This document shows positions 1-8,157 of a DNA stretch of 64,000 nt, piece by piece. Source of the stretch: Bacillota bacterium. Its GTDB lineage: Bacteria > Bacillota > Clostridia > Peptostreptococcales > Anaerovoracaceae. The stretch's first letter is position 1, and the number at the start of each line of letters is the position of its first letter. Location of the stretch: positions 1-64,000 of the forward strand of contig JAFWZZ010000027.1 in the NCBI GenBank assembly GCA_017522185.1. The letters are read 5' to 3'. Position numbers and translations under genes: made by a program. The notes under the pieces were generated by a model. The model did not search any database. It was not told the DNA's origin and saw nothing but the letters and a program-made list of their open reading frames with translations.

Positions 1-118
1 GAATACCCGTATAAGTGAAAGGTTCCAGAACCGTACCGGCTTTCTGCGCTACGAAGGCGGAACCCCAAATAATTGCTGTCAAAAGCAACATCAGGTTACT
101 TTGCATTTTCTTACTCAT
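1..118 (-). CDS. EamA/DMT-family transporter, N-terminal fragment
   Basis: Only the first 39 codons lie in the window; the gene runs off the left edge. The minus-strand translation has a short basic start followed by a hydrophobic segment with the sequence LLLTAIIWGSAFVAQKAG, which is the first membrane helix of EamA/drug-metabolite transporters (usually ten helices, inner membrane, substrate not predictable). AGAGGA lies 6 nt before the ATG at 118. It is divergent from the cobamide operon and has its own promoter at 163-191. Confidence 0.75.
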   Translation of the reverse strand, partial: MSKKMQSNLMLLLTAIIWGSAFVAQKAGTVLEPFTYTGI

Positions 119-162
119 AATGAATCCTCTCATTTCTAAAAATTAAGTGGTGTATACGGTCT

Positions 163-191
163 ATTATATTAAAATTATATCATCTTTACAA
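163..191 (-). promoter_or_regulatory. Promoter of the DMT transporter gene
   Basis: On the minus strand TTGTAA (186-191) and TATAAT (163-168) are separated by 17 bp, close to a consensus sigma-A promoter. It points into the transporter gene. Confidence 0.6.
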
Positions 192-207
192 GGCGAGAAA
201 CTTTTTT

Positions 208-227
208 TTAACACAAAAATGTGTTAA
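208..227. promoter_or_regulatory. Perfect palindrome upstream of cobT
   Basis: TTAACACA and TGTGTTAA are perfect inverted arms separated by AAAA. The element lies between the divergent transporter and cobT genes, about 50 bp before cobT, where an operator would be expected. No cobalamin riboswitch fits in this short leader. Which regulator would bind is unknown. Confidence 0.4.
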
Positions 228-278
228 GATAATTGTATTAGCGTACAAAATCGTACATAGAGACAGAAAGGGAAAACT

Positions 279-1412
279 ATGAGCAACGAGAAGAGACTTT
301 TTGAACTGATTGGACAAATTGGAGACTTAGATACAGCTGCAATGCAGGCAGCAAAAGAAAGACAGGACTACTTAGCAAAACCGCCCGGAAGCCTGGGCCG
401 TTTGGAAGATATTTCCATCAAAATCGCGGGGATCACAGGAAAGGCTGTAGGCAACGATGTGACGAAACAGTGCATCGCCATCTTCAGTGCCGACAACGGC
501 GTCGTGGAAGAAGGCGTGGCCTCTGCACCACAGTCCGTAACACTTTCCCAGACCATTAACTTTACAAGAAGATACACCGGTGTCAGCTCCATGGCAAAGT
601 ACTGGGGCATCGACCTTCTGGTAACGGACGTAGGCGTTGCCATGGAGATTCCGGAGCAGTTATATACCGACAAAATGCTGACAGAAGAGGGTGAAATCCC
701 GGTAAAAATCGTCAACAGACGTATCGCCAACGGTACCAGAAACCTGGCAAAGGGCGCAGCCATGACAAGGGCGGAAGCTGTACAGGCCATGCTGATTGGT
801 TTTGATGCGGCGGAGGCTGCAAAGAAGTCCGGCGCCCAGCTCTTTGGTGTCGGCGAAATGGGAATCGGCAACACCACGACCAGCTCTGCACTCCTCAGCG
901 CATTAACCGGACTGTCCGGTGAGCAGGTAGTTGGCCGCGGCGGCGGTCTCAACGACGAAGGCCTGGCAAAGAAGATCAAAATCGTAGACGATGCGGTGAA
1001 CAGCTGGTGCATGGCGGATCCAATCGAGAAGCTTTGTAAGGTCGGCGGTTACGACATCTGTGCTATGGTGGGTGCGTTCTTAGGCGCAGCGGTACACAGA
1101 CTGCCGGTTGTCATCGACGGCTTTATCTCTGTGGTAGCGGCATGTTATGCTAAGGAACTGAACCCGAAGGTAGTTGACTACATGTTTGCATCCCATAAGT
1201 CTTACGAAATCGGTTACCAGGCGGCTATGGACAGACTGCATCTGCAGCCGATGTTTGATCTGGGCATGCGTCTAGGTGAAGGAAGCGGATGTCCGATCGC
1301 ATTCAAGATGATCGAAACAGCGATTGCTTCCATGAACCTGATGAAGACACTGGAAGAAGCGTCCGTAGACGGAGACTATTTAGAAGATATCAGAAGGGAC
1401 AATTTATTTTAA
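279..1412 (+). CDS. cobT: Nicotinate-nucleotide--dimethylbenzimidazole phosphoribosyltransferase
   Basis: CobT transfers phosphoribose from nicotinate mononucleotide to the lower-ligand base and so makes the alpha-riboside phosphate of the cobamide nucleotide loop. The 377 residues match the family in length. GSLGRLE near the N-terminus, GEMGIGNTT around residues 192-200 (E193) and GEGSG at about 333-337 (E334, aligning with the catalytic glutamate of Salmonella CobT) are visible. AGAAAGGG precedes the ATG. It is the first gene of a plus-strand operon; its TAA overlaps the cobU ATG by one base. Product and pathway are secure; the base used is unknown. Confidence 0.95.
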   Translation: MSNEKRLFELIGQIGDLDTAAMQAAKERQDYLAKPPGSLGRLEDISIKIAGITGKAVGNDVTKQCIAIFSADNGVVEEGVASAPQSVTLSQTINFTRRYTGVSSMAKYWGIDLLVTDVGVAMEIPEQLYTDKMLTEEGEIPVKIVNRRIANGTRNLAKGAAMTRAEAVQAMLIGFDAAEAAKKSGAQLFGVGEMGIGNTTTSSALLSALTGLSGEQVVGRGGGLNDEGLAKKIKIVDDAVNSWCMADPIEKLCKVGGYDICAMVGAFLGAAVHRLPVVIDGFISVVAACYAKELNPKVVDYMFASHKSYEIGYQAAMDRLHLQPMFDLGMRLGEGSGCPIAFKMIETAIASMNLMKTLEEASVDGDYLEDIRRDNLF

Positions 1413-1948
1413 TGAACGTATTTATCAGCGGCGGCTGCAAGAACGGAAAGTCCATGTTCGCGCAGCACATGACAAGAGATATGGCAGAAGAAGCCGGTAA
1501 GAAGATGTATTACGTGGCTACCATGATTCCCACAGACGACGAGGACCGTGCCCGTATCTTAAGGCATATCGACGAGCGTGACGGCTGGGGTTATGAGACT
1601 ATCGAAATCGGCAGAAACATCTGCGACTGTCTGGACAGAGAAGATGTGGACCCGAAGGGTGTGTTCCTGCTGGACAGCGTGACGGCGCTGCTTTCCAACG
1701 AAATGTTCCTGCCAGACGGCACCTGCAACTTCCAGGCCGGAGAGAAAGTGGCAAAGGAACTTCTGGAATTCGGTCGGAAAACCGGAAATACGGTTTTCGT
1801 ATCTGATTACATCTATTCTGATGCGAGACTCTTTGACCAGTATACGGAGAACTACCGGGAAGCCCTGGCCTATGTAGACAGAACTTTGGCAAAGGCCTGT
1901 GACCAGGTAGTGGAAGTTGCTTACGGTAATATCCATTATTACAAATAG
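1412..1948 (+). CDS. cobU: Adenosylcobinamide kinase / adenosylcobinamide-phosphate guanylyltransferase
   Basis: CobU phosphorylates adenosylcobinamide and then attaches GMP, giving the GDP-activated corrinoid used by CobS. From the ATG at 1412 the protein is 178 residues, the normal length. The P-loop GGCKNGKS (residues 7-14) is intact and H52 (RHIDERDGWGY) sits where the guanylylated histidine of the family is found. An earlier in-frame ATG at 1289 lies inside cobT and is unlikely; starting at 1412 gives translational coupling to cobT by a one-base overlap. Confidence 0.93.
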   Translation: MNVFISGGCKNGKSMFAQHMTRDMAEEAGKKMYYVATMIPTDDEDRARILRHIDERDGWGYETIEIGRNICDCLDREDVDPKGVFLLDSVTALLSNEMFLPDGTCNFQAGEKVAKELLEFGRKTGNTVFVSDYIYSDARLFDQYTENYREALAYVDRTLAKACDQVVEVAYGNIHYYK

Positions 1949-1960
1949 AGAGAATAAATT

Positions 1961-2728
1961 ATGAAGGTTATCATTGGATTTTTCATGGCATGGGGAAATT
2001 TTATCACCCTGCCATGCCCATACAAGAGATGGGATAACAATTTGAAGAATATGATGCTGGCCATGCTGCCGGGCGTGGGTCTGGTGGTCGGTGTCCTCTG
2101 GATGCTGCTTTATGCGGTCATCGACTGGCTGGTTCTGCCGCCGATGATTGCGAGCCTGATCATGATCTATTATATTTTTGCGGTCTGCGGTTTTATGCAC
2201 ATGGACGGATTCATGGACTGCAACGATGCCATCATGTCGAGACGGCCGCTGGAGGACAGACAACGCATCCTGAAGGATTCCCTGGTGGGGGCTTTTGCGG
2301 TGGTGACGGCCATCTTCCTGATTTTGGCGTGGTTTGCAGCCATGACGACGGTGGTAACGAACCATGTGCTCAATACTTTTGACCTGAATCTTCTTCTGAT
2401 TCCGGTACTGAGCCGTGGCGTTTCCGGACTTCATGTTTTGACATGCAAACCGATCGGCCACAGCCAGTATGTGAAGGATTACGAAGACAAGAGCAGGAGC
2501 AAGTACCGCATCGCTTTGATTCTGCAGATGGCAGTGATTGCCGGGATTGCGGCGTTCTTTAGCGACGATCCGGCGGCGGCTTTGACCGTTACGGCGGCCG
2601 TTGTGATTTCCTGCATTGTCGCTATCTTCTATGCGAGAAAGAATCTTGGCGGTATGAGCGGCGACATCGCAGGCTACGGAATCTGCATCAGTGAGCTGGC
2701 AGGGATACTGGCATTGGCTATCATATAG
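1961..2728 (+). CDS. cobS: Adenosylcobinamide-GDP ribazoletransferase (cobalamin synthase)
   Basis: CobS joins adenosylcobinamide-GDP to the alpha-riboside, the step that closes the nucleotide loop. It is an integral membrane protein; the 255-residue product has several long hydrophobic segments and the conserved acidic stretch MHMDGFMDCNDA (about residues 80-91), which binds Mg2+ in this family. Start preceded by AGAGAA. It lies 12 nt after cobU, in the same transcript. Confidence 0.93.
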   Translation: MKVIIGFFMAWGNFITLPCPYKRWDNNLKNMMLAMLPGVGLVVGVLWMLLYAVIDWLVLPPMIASLIMIYYIFAVCGFMHMDGFMDCNDAIMSRRPLEDRQRILKDSLVGAFAVVTAIFLILAWFAAMTTVVTNHVLNTFDLNLLLIPVLSRGVSGLHVLTCKPIGHSQYVKDYEDKSRSKYRIALILQMAVIAGIAAFFSDDPAAALTVTAAVVISCIVAIFYARKNLGGMSGDIAGYGICISELAGILALAII

Positions 2729-2746
2729 AGAAGAGAGGAATTGACG

Positions 2747-3127
2747 ATGATTTTGATTTTTGGCGGAGCCTACCAGGGCAAGCTGGATTATGCAATAGAA
2801 CACTACAACATCAAAGAGAGAGAAATCTACACCTGCGAAATGGATTCCATGAAGCTGGATTTTGACAAGAAGGTTATCAATCATGCGGAGCGTTTTGCCT
2901 ACGCCTGCGTCAAAGAAGGATTCAATCCGAAGGATATCTTAGAGGAATATATGGAGAAACTACGGGACAAAGTTATCATTTTTGATGATATTTCCCAGGG
3001 AATCGTCTCCATCGACCCGGTAGAAAGAGCCTGGAGAGAGGCCAACGGCAGATGCATGACCTATCTGGGACTGCAGGCAGAAGAAGTGATCCGCGTATTC
3101 TGCGGAATTGGAAGCAAGGTGAAATAA
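2747..3127 (+). CDS. Short CobU-like protein with altered P-loop
   Basis: The 126-residue protein resembles CobU in overall plan: a beta-strand, a P-loop-like GGAYQGK at the N-terminus, a central CEMDSMKLDF segment and IIFDDISQGIV, like the Walker B part of CobU, followed by ERAWREANGR. It is clearly shorter than CobU (about 180) and the loop has Leu where Ser/Thr follows Lys. The ATG at 2747 is preferred to a TTG at 2741 because AGAGGAA lies at the right distance. It follows cobS by 18 nt and overlaps the next gene. It may be a degenerate or specialised nucleotide-binding paralogue; activity cannot be inferred. Confidence 0.7.
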   Translation: MILIFGGAYQGKLDYAIEHYNIKEREIYTCEMDSMKLDFDKKVINHAERFAYACVKEGFNPKDILEEYMEKLRDKVIIFDDISQGIVSIDPVERAWREANGRCMTYLGLQAEEVIRVFCGIGSKVK

Positions 3128-4848
3128 TGGCATCAAAGATTTATTTGATCAGGCACGGCATCACGGAAGGGAACCAGAAGAAATGGTTTTATGGTGCGGC
3201 CGACATTCCTCTGGCAGAAGAGGGAAAAGAAGAATTGAAGAAACTGAAGGGAAAGAACATCTATCCGGAGATTCCGGAGGATGCGGACCTGTATACCACG
3301 GGCCTTCTCAGGACGGAACAGACTTTTGAGATTCTGTTTGGAGACAGACCCCACAGGACCATCGAGAACCTGAAGGAAATGCGATTCGGTGAGTACGAAT
3401 GCACGACCTATGAAGAGGTAAAACAGTATGAAGATTTCGACAGATGGGCATGGGACGAAACCGGTGATGTGAAACTGCCGGGAGCAGAATCTAAGAACGA
3501 GTTTGCGGCAAGAATCGGAGAAGGGGTCAAAGAGCTTCGCGGCTATCACCGTCTGAAGGAGCTTTCCCACAGACACAGCGGCAAGGACTCCGTTTCCGTG
3601 GTAGTCTGTCATGGCGGCGTCATCTCGGCGGCTATGATGCTGCTCTTCCCGGAAGTGAACGGCAACATGTGGGACTGGATGCCCCAGCCGGGCTACGGCT
3701 ACTGCATCGAATTTGAAGAAGGAGAACCAAAGGTTTATACCAAAATCAGCGATATGAAGAAATTAGGATTCGGCATGATGCGTCTGCCGAAGAAAGACGA
3801 CGCATACGATATGGAACAGGTGAAAGCAATGGTAGACCTGTTCCTGGAAAAGGGCTTTACCTATTTTGATACAGCATGGGGATACGACAACGGCAAATCC
3901 GAAGAGGCCATCAAAGAGGCCCTGACAGACCGTTACCCAAGGGAAGCATTCCAGCTGGCGACCAAGCTGCCTGCATGGTGTGCATCCACGGAGGAAGAAG
4001 CGAAGGCTATGTTTGAGACATCTCTGAAGCGTACGGGCGTAGAATATTTTGACTACTACCTGCTCCATAACCTGGGCGATGCGAGAACGGAAACCTTTGA
4101 CAACTTCCACATCTGGGACTTCCTGGCGAAGAAGAAAGAGGAAGGCCTGATCAAGCATCTGGGCTTTTCCATGCACGACAGAGCCGACAAGCTGGATGAG
4201 ATTCTGACGGCACACCCGGAAATGGACTTCGTGCAGCTGCAGATTAACTATGCAGACTGGGACAGCGTAACCATCGAATCCAGAAAGTGTTATGAAGTGG
4301 CAAGAAAGCATCATAAGCCGATTATCATCATGGAACCGGTAAAGGGTGGTTCTCTTGCGAAACTGCCTGAGCACATCGAGGCGATTTTCAAGAAGGCGAG
4401 ACCGGAAGCGTCCATCGCATCCTGGGCTGTCCGCTATGCGGCGTCCCTGCCAGGTGTGATGATGGTATTAAGCGGTATGAGCTCCCTGGAACAGATGCAG
4501 GATAACGTGGAAACCATGGCGGACTTCAGACCGTTCAACGACGTGGACCACTGTGTGGTAAAGGACGTGGTGGCAGAGCTGGATAAGATGCCGCAGGTGC
4601 CTTGCACCGACTGCAGATACTGCGTCAAAGGCTGTCCGCAGGGCATTGCGATTCCGGGTATCTTTAAGGCCATGAACAACCAGTTCATCTACGGCAACGT
4701 GGCAGGCGCCAAGGGCAATTATGCCTTTGCGACCGGTGGCGGCGGTGTGGCGTCCAAGTGCATCGGATGCGGTGCCTGCGAGGAAGTCTGCCCACAGCAC
4801 ATCAAGATTATCGACCAGCTGAAGAAAGCGGTAGAGATGTTTGAATAA
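3127..4848 (+). CDS. Histidine phosphatase fused to ferredoxin-tailed aldo/keto reductase
   Basis: This 573-residue protein joins two enzymes. Residues 1-209 are a histidine (phosphoglycerate-mutase-like) phosphatase: RHG at 9-11 with phospho-acceptor H10, and CHGG with H162. In a cobamide operon this matches CobC, which dephosphorylates the alpha-riboside phosphate or cobamide phosphate. From M210 (MKKLGFGMMRLP) an aldo/keto reductase barrel follows, with DTAWGY at the active-site tyrosine, and then two clusters CxxCxxCxxxCP (about C493 and C545) that should hold two [4Fe-4S] centres. No ribosome site precedes M210 and the frame is unbroken, so the fusion looks real. The ATG overlaps the stop of the preceding gene. 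The reductase substrate is unknown. Confidence 0.85.
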   Translation: MASKIYLIRHGITEGNQKKWFYGAADIPLAEEGKEELKKLKGKNIYPEIPEDADLYTTGLLRTEQTFEILFGDRPHRTIENLKEMRFGEYECTTYEEVKQYEDFDRWAWDETGDVKLPGAESKNEFAARIGEGVKELRGYHRLKELSHRHSGKDSVSVVVCHGGVISAAMMLLFPEVNGNMWDWMPQPGYGYCIEFEEGEPKVYTKISDMKKLGFGMMRLPKKDDAYDMEQVKAMVDLFLEKGFTYFDTAWGYDNGKSEEAIKEALTDRYPREAFQLATKLPAWCASTEEEAKAMFETSLKRTGVEYFDYYLLHNLGDARTETFDNFHIWDFLAKKKEEGLIKHLGFSMHDRADKLDEILTAHPEMDFVQLQINYADWDSVTIESRKCYEVARKHHKPIIIMEPVKGGSLAKLPEHIEAIFKKARPEASIASWAVRYAASLPGVMMVLSGMSSLEQMQDNVETMADFRPFNDVDHCVVKDVVAELDKMPQVPCTDCRYCVKGCPQGIAIPGIFKAMNNQFIYGNVAGAKGNYAFATGGGGVASKCIGCGACEEVCPQHIKIIDQLKKAVEMFE

Positions 4849-4884
4849 ACAAAGAGAGTAGTATGACACGAAGGGGGAAGCAGT

Positions 4885-7800
4885 ATGCTTCAGATTAAAG
4901 AAATTTCAAAGAAATACCAGACTGGAGAACTGGTGCAGGTGGCTTTGGACGAAGTCAGCCTGAATTTCCGTGATAACGAGTTTGTAGCTATCTTAGGCCC
5001 CTCCGGATCAGGGAAGACCACGCTTTTGAATATCGTCGGCGGTTTAGACCGTTACGACAACGGGGACCTGATCATCAACGATGTATCAACAAAAGACTAT
5101 AAAGACGCAGACTGGGACTCCTACAGAAACCATACCATCGGTTTCGTGTTCCAGAGCTATAACCTGATTCCGCACCAGACCGTACTGTCCAACGTAGAAC
5201 TGGCTCTGACCATCGGCGGCATTACGCCAAAAGAGCGAAAAGAAAGAGCCATGGAAGCGCTGGAGCAGGTAGGCCTGGCAGACCAGGCACATAAGAAACC
5301 AAACCAGATGTCCGGCGGACAGATGCAGAGAGTTGCCATCGCGAGAGCTTTGGTTAACAATCCGGATATCCTGCTGGCCGATGAACCGACCGGCGCCCTG
5401 GATACGGAAACTTCCGTGCAGGTTATGGATCTTCTGAAAGAAGTTGCCCGTGACCGTCTGGTTATCATGGTAACCCATAACCCGGAACTGGCGGAAACCT
5501 ACGCGACCCGCATCGTAAACCTGCGGGACGGCCGCATCATCGGCGACTCCGATCCTTTTGTTCCGGCTGAAGAGGAACTTGCACCTGCAGAGCACAGGAA
5601 TCTGGGCAAGGCGTCCATGTCTTTCAAGACGGCGTTATCCTTAAGCTTAAACAACCTGATGACAAAGAAGGCAAGAACTATCCTGACCGCTTTTGCCGGC
5701 TCCATCGGCATCATCGGCATCGCTTTGATTCTGTCCTTGTCCACAGGTTTCCATAACTATATCAACCAGATTCAGGAAGAGACCCTGACCTCTTATCCGC
5801 TGACCATCACAGCCGATACGGCAGACATGACTACGGCGCTGCTTTCCATGGTGCCGGCCGAGGGTGAAGGCGAAGGCGAGAAGGATATCGTCAAAGAAAT
5901 GCAGGTTATGAGCTCCATGTTCGGCAGCGTAGGTAAGAACGACCTGAAGTCTTTCAAGCATTACATGGAAGAAAACCAGGAGACGGTGGACAAAGACGTC
6001 TCCCTGATTCAGTATCAGTATGCTGCCAGTCCGATGATCTTTACGGAGGACTGCAACGATAAGATTGCCAAACTGAATCCGAACCAGATCTTAAACACCA
6101 TGAGCGGCTACTCCATGGACTCTATATCTCTTTCCATGACTTCCGTCTTCCACGAACTTGTGGACGACCAGAAGATGCTGGATGAGCAGTACGACGTGCT
6201 GGCAGGCAGATGGCCGGAGGCAAAGGATGAAGCCGTGATTATCTTGCAGGATCCACACACCATCCCGGATCTGTTGGTTTACAGCTTGGGTCTCCGTGAT
6301 CCAGGAGAGCTGAAGACCATGATTACTAAGCTGATGGCAGGGGAAAAAGTAGAACACAAAAAGAATCCGATGAAATTCACCTACGAAGAGCTGATGGATA
6401 TCCAGCTGAAGGTGGTGGATGCGACGGAAACCTACAGATATAACGGAGACTTCAATCTCTACGAAGACATGTCCGAAAACCAGAACTTCATGGAAGATGT
6501 CTACAAAGACGGCATGCCGCTGAAGATCACAGGCGTCATGTGCATGAAGGACGGTTCTTCCTCCATGAATTCCATGGTTGGCGTATGCTACACCCAGGCA
6601 CTGACAAAGCATGTCATCGACGTGGCAAAGGATTCCCCAATCGTCAAGAAACAGATGAAGGATAAGGAATTCAACGTCTTCACCGGCAAGCGTTTCGATG
6701 ATGAAAGCGAAGACATCGGAATGGATTTCCAGGACCTGATCAGCGTGGATGAAGCGGCGTTGGAATCTGCTTTCGGCGGCAATGTCAGCGAAGAGACTAT
6801 GAAGACGCTGACCGAAGGCTATATGACAGAAATCTCCAAGGCGCTGACCACGGATACATCCAAGGCGCAGAACGACTTCAATGCGGCCCTGACCACCATG
6901 GCTACCGATATGATGAACGACTACATCGACGCAAACTACCAGGATGCGATGCAGTGTGCTGTGATGAAGATGAGCGACATCGAACCGACGGTCAACGCAT
7001 ATATGGAAACTAAAGACTGCAAGAAGCTGCTGGCCCAGTTGGAAAAAGACTATCTGGTGCCACAGGCAACCTTTGCAGATATCTATAAGCAGATGCTGAC
7101 CGGTATGCTGCAGGGCTATATTGCGGCGGCACCGCTGAATCCGGGCGAGGCAGACCTGTCTGCAGCCATGACAAAGGATCTGGTTGTACAGCTGGTTCCA
7201 CAGCTTGCCGGCCAGGATCAGATCAAACAGGCCTCCGCACCTCTTGCGGCAGGCATGACCGAAGCCGTGATGCAGAAGAACGTCCTGACAAAGGTAGGCG
7301 AGCTGACGGCAGAGGTAACCAAGACTATGGCAGAAGCATTCCAGGTAGACCCTGATGCACTGGCGGCGGCCTTCCAGTTCGACATGACCGAGGAAGAAAT
7401 CGCAGGCATCATGGAAGCCATGACGGCATCCGGTGCAGATGCGACAGCAGATATGAACCTGAATTCTCTGGGCTATCAGGATCTGGAAAAGCCGACGATG
7501 ATTTCCATCTACTTCAAGGACTTTGATTCCAAGGAAAGATTCATCGATTTCCTGGACGCATACAATGATGATATGGAAAAAGAAGACGAAGACAAAGTCA
7601 TCTCTTACACGGATATTACCGGTCTGCTGATGTCATCTGTCAGCACCATCGTAGACAGTGTAACCTATGTCCTGATTGCATTCGTCAGCATTTCCCTCAT
7701 CGTATCTTCCATCATGATCGGTATCATTACCTACATTTCCGTGCTGGAAAGAACCAAGGAAATCGGTATTCTGCGTGCCATCGGTGCATCCAAGAGAAAT

Positions 7801-8064
7801 ATCTCCTCCATCTTCAATGCGGAGACGTTTATCGTTGGTCTGTTCGCCGGGGTACTGGGTATCATCGTGACGTTGATCCTCAACTTCCCAATCAACTATG
7901 TGATTCATACCGTGACGGGTAATCCGGACATCACCGCGGTTCTGCCGGCAGCAGGCGGCGTGATTCTGATCATCCTCAGCGTAGTCCTGACCCTGATCAG
8001 CGGTCTGATTCCATCAAAACAGGCGGCCAAGAAGGATCCGGTGCTGGCACTGAGAAGTGAATAG
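4885..8064 (+). CDS. MacB-type ABC transporter, ATPase fused to FtsX-like permease
   Basis: A 1059-residue single-chain transporter. The N-terminal ATPase (about 1-225) has Walker A GPSGSGKTT, signature SGGQMQR, Walker B ILLADEPTGALD and switch histidine VTH, and is of the LolD/MacB type. A first membrane helix (about 270-290, SIGIIGIALILSLSTGF) is followed by a long extracytoplasmic region rich in acidic residues and methionine, then three C-terminal helices of an FtsX domain with the typical ERTKEIGILRAIGASKRNI loop. Such proteins act by mechanotransmission in peptide or lipid export. GAAGGGGG precedes the ATG. It sits 36 nt after the cobamide operon and ends at a strong terminator; substrate unknown. 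Confidence 0.88.
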   Translation: MLQIKEISKKYQTGELVQVALDEVSLNFRDNEFVAILGPSGSGKTTLLNIVGGLDRYDNGDLIINDVSTKDYKDADWDSYRNHTIGFVFQSYNLIPHQTVLSNVELALTIGGITPKERKERAMEALEQVGLADQAHKKPNQMSGGQMQRVAIARALVNNPDILLADEPTGALDTETSVQVMDLLKEVARDRLVIMVTHNPELAETYATRIVNLRDGRIIGDSDPFVPAEEELAPAEHRNLGKASMSFKTALSLSLNNLMTKKARTILTAFAGSIGIIGIALILSLSTGFHNYINQIQEETLTSYPLTITADTADMTTALLSMVPAEGEGEGEKDIVKEMQVMSSMFGSVGKNDLKSFKHYMEENQETVDKDVSLIQYQYAASPMIFTEDCNDKIAKLNPNQILNTMSGYSMDSISLSMTSVFHELVDDQKMLDEQYDVLAGRWPEAKDEAVIILQDPHTIPDLLVYSLGLRDPGELKTMITKLMAGEKVEHKKNPMKFTYEELMDIQLKVVDATETYRYNGDFNLYEDMSENQNFMEDVYKDGMPLKITGVMCMKDGSSSMNSMVGVCYTQALTKHVIDVAKDSPIVKKQMKDKEFNVFTGKRFDDESEDIGMDFQDLISVDEAALESAFGGNVSEETMKTLTEGYMTEISKALTTDTSKAQNDFNAALTTMATDMMNDYIDANYQDAMQCAVMKMSDIEPTVNAYMETKDCKKLLAQLEKDYLVPQATFADIYKQMLTGMLQGYIAAAPLNPGEADLSAAMTKDLVVQLVPQLAGQDQIKQASAPLAAGMTEAVMQKNVLTKVGELTAEVTKTMAEAFQVDPDALAAAFQFDMTEEEIAGIMEAMTASGADATADMNLNSLGYQDLEKPTMISIYFKDFDSKERFIDFLDAYNDDMEKEDEDKVISYTDITGLLMSSVSTIVDSVTYVLIAFVSISLIVSSIMIGIITYISVLERTKEIGILRAIGASKRNISSIFNAETFIVGLFAGVLGIIVTLILNFPINYVIHTVTGNPDITAVLPAAGGVILIILSVVLTLISGLIPSKQAAKKDPVLALRSE

Positions 8065-8096
8065 TTCGATATTCACACCAATATGCAAAAACAAAG

Positions 8097-8138
8097 AAAA
8101 AGGTTAACTTTTCGTGATGAAAAGTTAACCTTTTTTTA
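8097..8138. terminator. Bidirectional terminator
   Basis: Stem AGGTTAACTTTTC (8101-8113) pairs perfectly with 8119-8131 over a 5-nt loop and is flanked by AAAA on the left and TTTTTTT on the right, so it can stop the ABC transporter transcript and the converging apeA transcript. Confidence 0.88.
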
Positions 8139-8157
8139 TTTGTGGACGTTAGTCAGC

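Noticed and set aside
119..278. Cobalamin riboswitch before cobT
   Set aside because: The 160-bp leader is too short and lacks a recognisable B12 box.
1559..2884. 441-codon minus-strand frame
   Set aside because: Shadow of cobU and cobS; His- and Gln-rich reading of the reverse strand without ribosome site.
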